A stretch of DNA of 6,279 bases from Flavobacterium psychrophilum (GTDB lineage Bacteria > Bacteroidota > Bacteroidia > Flavobacteriales > Flavobacteriaceae), in contig CAMBOW010000090.1 of assembly GCA_945869365.1 (NCBI GenBank), forward strand, positions 1 to 6,279, in the 5' to 3' direction. The notes beneath the pieces are model-generated. The model ran no database searches and was not told the origin of the DNA. It worked only from the letters and a program-made list of their open reading frames with translations. Both the position numbers and the translations under genes were made by a program. Numbering within the stretch: position 1 is the first letter of the stretch; each line of letters opens with the position of its first letter. Positions 1-5,830 of the stretch are shown in pieces.

Positions 1-192
1 TTGATTGATAAAGGACACTCCATAATTGTCATAGAGCACAACTTAGATTTAATTAAATGTGCCGATTACATTATTGATTTGGGACCTGTAGGCGGTGAAG
101 AGGGAGGTTATTTATTGGCTACTGGCACACCCGAAGAAGTAGCAAAAAACCCGAAATCCATTACGGGCAGCTATTTGAAAAGTAAATTATAA
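1..192 (+). CDS. uvrA: UvrA, excinuclease ABC subunit A (3' end only)
   Basis: This is the C-terminal 63 residues of UvrA, the ATP-dependent DNA damage sensor that loads UvrB in nucleotide excision repair in the cytoplasm. The fragment reads [20 protein letters not shown], then [11 protein letters not shown], then an ATGTPEEVA segment. These are the end of the second ABC ATPase domain (the EHN histidine of the H-loop/switch is residue 13 of the fragment) and the characteristic UvrA tail, matching the E. coli pattern VIEHNLDVIK...DLGPEGG...GTPE. The first codon, TTG, is internal (Leu in the usual L-I/V-D-K-G context) and not a start; the gene begins upstream of the window. The reading frame is intact to a TAA at 190-192. 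It converges on the flippase gene, with the two coding regions overlapping by 6 bp. The identity is secure. Which UvrA paralogue it is, if the genome has more than one, cannot be told from this piece. Confidence 0.95.
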   Translation: MIDKGHSIIVIEHNLDLIKCADYIIDLGPVGGEEGGYLLATGTPEEVAKNPKSITGSYLKSKL

Positions 193-1650
193 CCGTAATT
201 TTCTCAAAACGGTCTCGGCTACACCATTGACATCTTCAGAAATCTTGAGCTTGTAGTTGAGTAACCCATAGACCAGCGTAATCAAAATAGATTTAAGTGC
301 AATACTCACTATTGGATGAAACGAAAAATCCCAAAAGTAGAACGCCAAAAACACGCCAACGATTATGGCAAATGATTTCAGGGTATTTATGGTGAAAGGA
401 AATAACTTTATTTTCTTGACCACAAAAACCAATTTAATAGTATTGTAGATAAACACCGAAATCAAGGTGGCCAAGGCAGCCCCATCAATGCCGTATAAGG
501 GAATAAAAATCATGTTGAGGCCCACCATCATAAACACCAGTAATAAGCCAAACGAAAGCACCCATTTGTAGTATTTGGTATTCAAAATAATGGCGTTGTT
601 GTTTCCCAAGATCACATCATAAAACTTAGAAAGCCCAATGAGAAAAACTACCAAAATTCCTCCCGAATATTCCCCCGGAATCAATTGGTAGAGCATCTTG
701 ATGTTCAAAAAAATACCCAGCATGACCAAGCCACCTATCACTTGCAGCGTGATGGCACTTTTTTTGTACAGTACATTGAGTTCTTTCAGTTTGTTTTGGC
801 TCATCAACTTGGCGGTAATGGGATAGATTATTTGCAACATGGCGCGGCTGGGCACCGCAATCACCGTAGCAATAAAAATCGCCACCGAATACAAGGCATT
901 GCTGCTGATGTTTTCATAAGCCGGAATCATCACCTTATCAAAATCCATGAGTAATACCGCTACACTACCCGATAAGATGATGAACGACGAATAAAACACA
1001 ATTTCCTTGATGTTGTGCGGCACTTTAAACGATAGTTTGGGCATGCGCACATACATGGCGAAGATTTTCATGGCGATGAGTTGCAGCAAATAAGCGAAAA
1101 ACAAGCCATAGATAAACTGATCTTTGGAAATCCAATCCCAATGCACGGCAAATAATAAGCAAAGGATCACCACGCGAACCAATACTTCGCTAATGAAGTT
1201 CCCAAACACCGATTGCATGTGCACCTTCACCCAGGCATAAAAGATTTCAAAATAACCCATACAAATCCCTATCAAAGGAATGAGCCACAAAAAAGGTTTT
1301 ACTTGCGGATTTTCTTTCAAAATGAAATAGGCAATTTGGTCGTAACCCAAAAACGTAATGGCCGTGATGGGTATAATTAGAAAAAGCGGCAAGACCAACA
1401 TGAAGTTCATGAACTTCTCTCGTTCGGCTTCGGTTTGGCAACGCGAATAAAACCGAATGAGCGTACTGTGCACGCCAAATGCCATGAGCGGCATCATGAT
1501 GTTGGCCGCCGAAAGTAAAAAAGCGACCATACCATAATGCGTTTTACCCAAAAAATTGGTGTACAAAAACAAGGCATTCACTGCGCCTATGGCAAACCCA
1601 AAATAGGTAACCAGCGTGTTTTTGATTGATTGATTGATGACAATTCCCAT
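187..1650 (-). CDS. MOP/Wzx-type oligosaccharide flippase (polysaccharide biosynthesis protein)
   Basis: This 487-residue polytopic inner-membrane protein most likely flips lipid-linked sugars across the cytoplasmic membrane. It opens with [19 protein letters not shown], a start typical of Bacteroidota flippases of the polysaccharide_synt/MOP superfamily. By eye there are about 14 hydrophobic segments, near residues 12-33, 42-64, 82-103, 118-138, 152-170, 178-198, 216-236, 252-272, 299-316, 330-348, 363-383, 385-408, 424-440 and 446-464. That count and the length are normal for the family. Lys/Arg-rich loops (for example residues 280-297) and a basic tail (RKLRL) suit cytoplasmic exposure. 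It is the last gene of the minus-strand cluster, 7 bp after the glycosyltransferase stop, with only a weak purine stretch (GTAGG) before its ATG. The substrate is unknown. A teichoic-acid or O-antigen label would be a guess, and a MATE-type drug exporter is less likely given the neighbours. Confidence 0.9.
   Translation of the reverse strand: MGIVINQSIKNTLVTYFGFAIGAVNALFLYTNFLGKTHYGMVAFLLSAANIMMPLMAFGVHSTLIRFYSRCQTEAEREKFMNFMLVLPLFLIIPITAITFLGYDQIAYFILKENPQVKPFLWLIPLIGICMGYFEIFYAWVKVHMQSVFGNFISEVLVRVVILCLLFAVHWDWISKDQFIYGLFFAYLLQLIAMKIFAMYVRMPKLSFKVPHNIKEIVFYSSFIILSGSVAVLLMDFDKVMIPAYENISSNALYSVAIFIATVIAVPSRAMLQIIYPITAKLMSQNKLKELNVLYKKSAITLQVIGGLVMLGIFLNIKMLYQLIPGEYSGGILVVFLIGLSKFYDVILGNNNAIILNTKYYKWVLSFGLLLVFMMVGLNMIFIPLYGIDGAALATLISVFIYNTIKLVFVVKKIKLFPFTINTLKSFAIIVGVFLAFYFWDFSFHPIVSIALKSILITLVYGLLNYKLKISEDVNGVAETVLRKLRL
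1622..1638. repeat. TTGA tetranucleotide repeat, about 4.25 copies, in flippase codons 5-10
   Basis: On the + strand TTGA is repeated four times without interruption plus one further T. On the coding (minus) strand it reads ATCAATCAATCAATCAA and encodes I-N-Q-S-I and the start of the following Lys, right after the flippase start codon. Four-base units cannot keep frame when copies are gained or lost, so slippage here would abolish translation. The tract is short, and the encoded peptide (IxQSIKN) is itself a conserved family start, so the repeat may be incidental. Confidence 0.7.
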
Positions 1651-1657
1651 AGCCTAC

Positions 1658-2941
1658 TTATAAATTGGTCAACAATTGGGCCAGTTGTTTGGTTAAATTC
1701 TTGCGGGCATATTTTTCTATTTCTTGCGGACTTACTTTCAGGTTTCCAGCTAAATAGTCGGAGTAGCAACTGTGAATATGGGCTTTTACAGCCGCTTTTT
1801 GATTATAGGTAAAGAAAGCTCCCGTTTGGGTTTCGGTAATTATCGAAGCAAAATCAGAACCTGCTGGCCCCATGGCTAGAATGGGTCGGCCAGAAACCAG
1901 GTATTCAAACAGTTTTCCGGGTAAAATGAGTTTGGTGTCGGGACTGTCAATTTCAATCAGCAACAAGACTTGGGATTCTTGCTGAAACCGAACCGCTTCT
2001 TGGTGAGACACATACCCAAAATCCTGCATGTAATTGGCGAGGCCATAGTTGGCAAGCGCATCTTTTACCTCTTGGCTAGTCGTTCCTATAAAATTGAGTT
2101 GCAAATGCTGCGTCATCTCGGGAACTTCTTGAAGCAATTCGGCCAAGGCTTCCCACAACACAATCGGATTTCGAGCTGATAAAAGCGAACCGATGTGTGC
2201 TAAACTAAATTTGGCATCCAACTGTAAACTGGGTTCAGTGGCAATGTCGTAGCCGTTGGTAATGACTTCGATGGGGCGGGATGTAAGTGTTTCAAATTCG
2301 GTTTTGGTCGTGGCACTGGTTACAATAATAGCATTTGCCGACTGCAAAACCTGTTGTTCTAAGCGTTTGTGTTTGCGTTGTGCCCAAGGCAATAATTTCA
2401 AAGCTTTATGGTATCCAATGGTTGTCCAAGGATCACGAAAATCGGCCACCCACTTGATGCCTAATTGTTGTTGCAAAGCCAAACCAATTATGTGCAAACT
2501 GTGCGGCGGACCAGTTGTGATTATAGTATCAATCTGATTGGATTGACAATACTCTCGCAAAAACGCTACCGATGGCTTTACCCAAAATACACGGGCATCT
2601 GGGATAAATAAATTACCCCGCACAAACAGAGCCAAACGTTCTAAACGCGTTTGTTTTTTGGCCGAAGGAATAATGCCTGCACTGATGTTTTTAATTTTTT
2701 TCTTAGAAAACAAGGATGCCAATCGATACGGTTCCCAAATGGGATGTTTCAGGATGGTTAATTGATCGGAAACGTCTGACATTAATCCTTCATCCACGAT
2801 GGGATAAGTAGGGTTTTGTGGAATATAGACAATAGGTTCAAACTGAAAGTCGGGTAAGTATTTTACGAATTTCAACCAACGTTGCACGCCTGGGCCGCCC
2901 GCTGGAGGAAAATAATACGTAACGATCAGAACTTTTTTCAT
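1658..2941 (-). CDS. GT4-type glycosyltransferase (GT-B fold)
   Basis: This 427-residue cytosolic protein looks like a retaining GT-B glycosyltransferase of the GT4 group, which moves a sugar from a nucleotide-sugar donor to a lipid-linked or glycan acceptor. The N-terminal domain starts with MKKVLIVTYYFPPAGGPGVQ (beta strand plus glycine loop, residues 1-20) and carries TTGPPHS (142-148) and DFRDPW (167-172), both typical of this subfamily. The linker to the donor-binding domain shows TNGYD (228-232) and HIGSL (249-253). The donor-site helix is PGKLFEYLVSGRPILA (341-356). E346 there corresponds to the second Glu of the classical E-x7-E motif; the first Glu position holds Leu338. No membrane segments are visible. 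The ATG sits directly after the YfhO stop (TAGATG), and an AAGGA Shine-Dalgarno-like element 7 nt upstream supports this start. It is followed 7 bp later by the flippase. The sugar specificity cannot be assigned. Confidence 0.9.
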   Translation of the reverse strand: MKKVLIVTYYFPPAGGPGVQRWLKFVKYLPDFQFEPIVYIPQNPTYPIVDEGLMSDVSDQLTILKHPIWEPYRLASLFSKKKIKNISAGIIPSAKKQTRLERLALFVRGNLFIPDARVFWVKPSVAFLREYCQSNQIDTIITTGPPHSLHIIGLALQQQLGIKWVADFRDPWTTIGYHKALKLLPWAQRKHKRLEQQVLQSANAIIVTSATTKTEFETLTSRPIEVITNGYDIATEPSLQLDAKFSLAHIGSLLSARNPIVLWEALAELLQEVPEMTQHLQLNFIGTTSQEVKDALANYGLANYMQDFGYVSHQEAVRFQQESQVLLLIEIDSPDTKLILPGKLFEYLVSGRPILAMGPAGSDFASIITETQTGAFFTYNQKAAVKAHIHSCYSDYLAGNLKVSPQEIEKYARKNLTKQLAQLLTNL

Positions 2942-5383
2942 CTAGTATTCCTTGGGTTCAATGGGTGCAAACCATAACTTTCGTCTTTCGTAATATAATC
3001 CCAAGGCAATTAACACCAACATTCCTGCCGAACTGTACAAGGCAATGGTGCTTCCTTTTTGCACCACCTCGGGTTCAAATTTAAAGTCGATGCGGTGCGT
3101 ACCAGCCGGAATTTCTAGCGCACGCAACACGTAATCTACGCGGATGTGCGGCATTTTCTTGCCGTCAATGTAGGCGTTCCAGCCCTCTGCGTAATACATT
3201 TCAGAAAATACAGCCAATCCTTCTTGGACATTTTGTGATTGGTAACGAATGGCGTTCGGTTTGTAATCAACCACTTGAATAGTGGCCGAGCTGTCATTAG
3301 TAAATTTAACAGCCTGTAACGCCTTTCCAAATTCGGTTTTGTTGACTACAGCTACTTCTTTGGAATTAAAATTGGTAAGGGCTTTCATCTCGGCATCGGC
3401 AGAATTAACCCACTTTACTGCTGATACAAACCAGGCATTGCCGTTTACATCCGGATTTTGCAAAGGCAGATCGTTGCCCTTCTCATCTGTTTGAATCAGG
3501 TATTTCACATTGAGCATATTCAAAATCTCCAAGTTGTTTTTGGCAATTTGGTAATCAAATAATTGTTGCATGCGACGGGGTTTGGCAGCATGGTAACCAC
3601 CAATTGAATGGTGAAAATAAGAAGCACGGGAACTTGACATATTTCCACTCACTTCAAACACGCGATACTGCGAAGTGTCTTGCAAAATTTGGGCATCAGC
3701 CGGAGTTTCTTGAAAAGGCATTTCTACTTCGCGGGCAGCCAAGAAATCGTCGCTGCTCACGTAGTTTTTGGCGATGAAAAACAAATCGGCCACCACCAAA
3801 AATCCTACAGCTAGCACGGCTGTTTGCGAAGCCAATTTATTTTTCAGGTAAAACCACAGCACTGCAGCCGCAGCGGCAATAAAGGTAAACGAACGCAACA
3901 AATCGGCTTTGAACAAGCTTCTTCGGTCGGCCTTTAGTGCTTTCATGAATTCTGGGCCGTAATTTTTGGCATACATGTCGTCGGCTCCGCCGGAGTAGGA
4001 AAAGAAACTTTTACTGATAAACAAAAGCGTCAGCAATCCCAAGCCGGTTGCTGCTGCATAGATCAATCCTTTTTGCTGTTTGTCTTTATCGGCCAGAAAA
4101 AAGGCTTGCAAGCCCATAATGGCTAGCGCAGGCAAGGCCAATTCGAGCAACACTTGTATCGATGAAACCGCACGGAATTTGTTGTACAAGGGCAAATTAT
4201 CAATGCAAAAATTGGTCAAGGCAGGAAAGTTTTTGCCCCATGATAGAAATAAGGACAGCAGTATTCCGGCCAAAAAGGCGTATTTTATTTTGCGTTTATC
4301 AACAAATAAGGCCAATAACGTCAAGAAAAAAACCACAGCACCAATATAAGCCGGAGCAGCCACAATGGGTTGATCGCCCCAATACAAGGGCAAACTGTTG
4401 GCAAAATCGGCAGCTTGGGTTTCGGGAACGCCTTGCCCAATTACGTAATCATAGGTTTTGCTGTCACGCCCTAATTTTTCGGAATTTGATCCGCCAAATA
4501 TGCGAGGGGAAATGAGGTTAAAACTCTCGGCCACCCCATAGCTGTATTCGGTAATGTAGGTATAGTCAAGCGGATTATTGTTGGCGGCTTTTTTGCCTGC
4601 AGATGTAAACGTCAATTCACTTTTTCCGCGGGTTGAGTAATTAGCATATTCGGCAGTGGCCATCAAATTTGTCGCGTTGGCCCCTACTGCAAACGCTACA
4701 GCGATTACAAATACACCTAGCGAAATAAACAGCGGTTTGTAGTTTTGCTCCCGAAAATATTTTACGATAAAATAAACCGTAAAAACCAGCAACAGCAAGA
4801 TAAAGTAATAAGTCATCTGAAAGTGGTTGGCATTAATCTCGAGCGCTGCCGCCAACATGGTGAGGATTCCGCCCACAATATAGCGTTGGCGCAACACCAA
4901 TAAAAAACCAGCCAATAATAGAGGCATATAGGCAATGGCATGGGCTTTGGCGTTATGGCCAACACCTAAAATCACGATCAAATAGGTAGATAAACCAAAG
5001 GCAAGAGCCCCAATAAACGCCTTGAGCGGATCTATTTTTATGACCACCAACAAGATATAAAACCCAAGGAAATACAAGAACATATAATCGGCGGGACGCG
5101 GCAAAAAGCGCAAAAGATGATCTACTTGGCTGATGTATTCGTGCGGGTAATTGGCCCCCAACTGGTAGGTGGGCATGCCGCCAAATGCCGAATTGGTCCA
5201 GTAGAGTACGGCATTATTCGCTTTTTTGAAATCTATTTGTTCCTTGGCCATGCCGGTGTATTGCACGATATCCGATTGGAATATTTTTTTGCCTTGCAAA
5301 ACGGGATAAAAATATAGTATTGCAAAACAAACAAAGCCCACTAGGGCCAATAGATGCGGATAAAACGATTTGAGTTGTTTCAT
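2942..5383 (-). CDS. YfhO family polytopic membrane protein (putative GT-C-like glycosyltransferase)
   Basis: This 813-residue inner-membrane protein belongs to the YfhO family, whose Firmicutes members are linked to adding sugars to cell-surface polymers outside the cell. Helix 1 is about residues 9-28, followed by a loop with FQSDIVQY (Asp38), where GT-C enzymes usually place an acidic catalytic or metal residue. Other family-like segments are FGGMPTYQ (67-74), GHNAKAHAIAYMP (142-154), EINANHFQMTYY (182-193), YSTRGKSELT (249-258) and ISPRIFGG (291-298). About 13-14 helices are visible in total. A large extracytoplasmic region (about 540-776) contains GGYHAAKPRRMQQLFDY (595-611), NMLNVKYLI (622-630) and Y.EGWNAYIDGK (731-742), and a last helix (778-797) precedes a basic tail. 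I chose the ATG at 5383 over an in-frame TTG at 5416: MKQLKSFYPHL gives a normal N-terminus, and the TTG lies within a -7-like box. It is followed with no gap by the glycosyltransferase. The acceptor is unknown, and catalysis is inferred, not shown. Confidence 0.9.
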   Translation of the reverse strand: MKQLKSFYPHLLALVGFVCFAILYFYPVLQGKKIFQSDIVQYTGMAKEQIDFKKANNAVLYWTNSAFGGMPTYQLGANYPHEYISQVDHLLRFLPRPADYMFLYFLGFYILLVVIKIDPLKAFIGALAFGLSTYLIVILGVGHNAKAHAIAYMPLLLAGFLLVLRQRYIVGGILTMLAAALEINANHFQMTYYFILLLLVFTVYFIVKYFREQNYKPLFISLGVFVIAVAFAVGANATNLMATAEYANYSTRGKSELTFTSAGKKAANNNPLDYTYITEYSYGVAESFNLISPRIFGGSNSEKLGRDSKTYDYVIGQGVPETQAADFANSLPLYWGDQPIVAAPAYIGAVVFFLTLLALFVDKRKIKYAFLAGILLSLFLSWGKNFPALTNFCIDNLPLYNKFRAVSSIQVLLELALPALAIMGLQAFFLADKDKQQKGLIYAAATGLGLLTLLFISKSFFSYSGGADDMYAKNYGPEFMKALKADRRSLFKADLLRSFTFIAAAAAVLWFYLKNKLASQTAVLAVGFLVVADLFFIAKNYVSSDDFLAAREVEMPFQETPADAQILQDTSQYRVFEVSGNMSSSRASYFHHSIGGYHAAKPRRMQQLFDYQIAKNNLEILNMLNVKYLIQTDEKGNDLPLQNPDVNGNAWFVSAVKWVNSADAEMKALTNFNSKEVAVVNKTEFGKALQAVKFTNDSSATIQVVDYKPNAIRYQSQNVQEGLAVFSEMYYAEGWNAYIDGKKMPHIRVDYVLRALEIPAGTHRIDFKFEPEVVQKGSTIALYSSAGMLVLIALGLYYERRKLWFAPIEPKEY
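2949..2953 (-). promoter_or_regulatory. Shine-Dalgarno-like AAGGA for the glycosyltransferase, inside the YfhO stop region
   Basis: On the minus strand the YfhO gene ends CCC AAG GAA TAC TAG, immediately followed by the glycosyltransferase ATG. The AAGGA spanning the Lys and Glu codons lies 7 nt from that ATG, a standard ribosome-binding spacing. None of the other starts in this window has a comparable site (they have A/T-rich leaders or weak purine stretches). The zero-length junction and this site fit translational reinitiation or coupling from YfhO. Confidence 0.55.
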
Positions 5384-5413
5384 AAATAAAGAAATCTGCG
5401 GTATAGTAAGGCT

Positions 5414-5421
5414 CAAAAATA
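5414..5421 (-). promoter_or_regulatory. Candidate Bacteroidota -7 promoter box upstream of YfhO
   Basis: The minus strand reads TATTTTTG here, a full match to the Bacteroidota sigma-factor -7 consensus TAnnTTTG. It lies 30 nt upstream of the YfhO ATG at 5383 and just downstream of the terminator-like hairpin at 5448-5474. A TTTG further upstream could serve as the -33 element, but the spacing is about 15 nt, shorter than the usual 17-23, so the promoter is only tentative. Confidence 0.4.
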
Positions 5422-5447
5422 GGGAAAATAAAGCTGCAAATAGGCGT

Positions 5448-5474
5448 AAAAAAAAGGTCCTTAGTCGACCTCTT
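5448..5474 (-). terminator. Intrinsic terminator-like hairpin spanning the DUF4834 stop codon
   Basis: On the minus strand AGGTC (5471-5467), loop GACTAAG, then GACCT (5459-5455) form a 5-bp perfect stem. It can be extended by G-T, A-T and A-T pairs to 8 bp (AAGAGGTC with GACCTTTT). The 3' arm runs into eight consecutive T (5455-5448). The left arm encodes the last residues of DUF4834 (E-V-D) and its TAA stop lies in the loop. It has a T-tract only in the minus direction. The stem is short, so termination is probably partial: it would separate DUF4834 from the downstream glycan genes or attenuate read-through. Confidence 0.6.
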
Positions 5475-5721
5475 CAAAATCAATGTATTCGCCTACTTTT
5501 TGGGTAGATTTGGGGGTGGATTTTTCTTCCGATTTAGGCGCAGAATTGGGTGGTGTTTGCTGATAGGCAGACTGTTGGTTGCGCATATTTTCACTTGCTT
5601 TTTCGACTACTTTTTTTAGGATTACCGGCAAAAAAATACGCGCTAAAAACTTGAACGCATAATAAAAAAGAATGATGTACATCAAGGTGCGCAATAAACC
5701 GTTGAAAGAAGCAGTATCCAT
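5461..5721 (-). CDS. DUF4834-type small single-pass membrane protein
   Basis: This 86-residue protein resembles the Bacteroidota family DUF4834, which has no known function. The N-terminus MDTASFNGLLRTLMYIILFY leads into one hydrophobic helix (about residues 9-35) rich in aromatic residues. A basic juxtamembrane stretch (KKVVEKASENMR, 36-47) suggests the C-terminal part is cytoplasmic. Residues 49-75 are a low-complexity linker rich in Q, S, T, P and K. The end, VGEYIDFEEVD (76-86), is the family-typical acidic tail and looks like a short binding motif. The ATG at 5721 follows an A/T-rich leader without a Shine-Dalgarno sequence, with a -7-like box 14 nt upstream. It is the first gene of the minus-strand cluster, 77 bp before YfhO, and its stop codon lies in a terminator-like hairpin. 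The family call comes from recall of the sequence pattern. A role beside the glycan genes is only a positional guess. Confidence 0.8.
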   Translation of the reverse strand: MDTASFNGLLRTLMYIILFYYAFKFLARIFLPVILKKVVEKASENMRNQQSAYQQTPPNSAPKSEEKSTPKSTQKVGEYIDFEEVD

Positions 5722-5735
5722 GTGAAAAATTTTGC

Positions 5736-5743
5736 CAAAAATA
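5736..5743 (-). promoter_or_regulatory. Candidate -7 promoter box for the DUF4834 gene
   Basis: The minus strand reads TATTTTTG, matching TAnnTTTG, 14 nt before the ATG at 5721. This implies a very short leader of roughly 8-10 nt. No TTG is present at the expected -33 spacing, so this rests on the -7 match and its position in a 109-bp gap between divergent genes. Confidence 0.4.
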
Positions 5744-5788
5744 CTAAATCAGTTTGGGAATCTTTCTAAATTAAATGATAAAAAACAC

Positions 5789-5796
5789 TACTTTTG
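5789..5796 (+). promoter_or_regulatory. Candidate -7 promoter box for the outer-membrane transporter gene
   Basis: TACTTTTG at this position matches the Bacteroidota -7 consensus TAnnTTTG, 34 nt upstream of the ATG at 5831, implying a leader of about 25-30 nt. The upstream sequence is strongly A/T-rich but lacks a clear TTG at -33 spacing. Confidence 0.45.
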
Positions 5797-5830
5797 AAAG
5801 GTTTTTTCAGTACCCTAAATTCCTTTTACC

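Noticed and set aside
193..212. Imperfect hairpin just after the uvrA stop (CCG and TTTT pairing with AAAA and CGG, loop CTC, 3-nt bulge)
   Set aside because: The stem is bulged and mostly A-T. There is no T-tract after it on the + strand, and on the minus strand only a broken T-rich stretch follows. It also codes for the flippase C-terminus. Too weak to call a terminator for either gene.
685..954. + strand open frame of 89 codons inside the flippase gene
   Set aside because: It is His/Gln-rich sequence antisense to the flippase's conserved helices, with no family resemblance. It is a shadow frame.
4080..4515. Overlapping + strand open frames of 89 and 117 codons inside the YfhO gene
   Set aside because: They are antisense to a well-supported membrane protein gene. 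Their products are rich in K/R/Q/N with no domain pattern, and they lack a promoter or ribosome site. They are shadow frames.
5214..5483. Minus-strand open frame of 89 codons across the YfhO start and the DUF4834 end
   Set aside because: It overlaps both real genes in another frame, and its hydrophobic-looking stretch is translated intergenic A/T-rich DNA. There is no plausible start or family.
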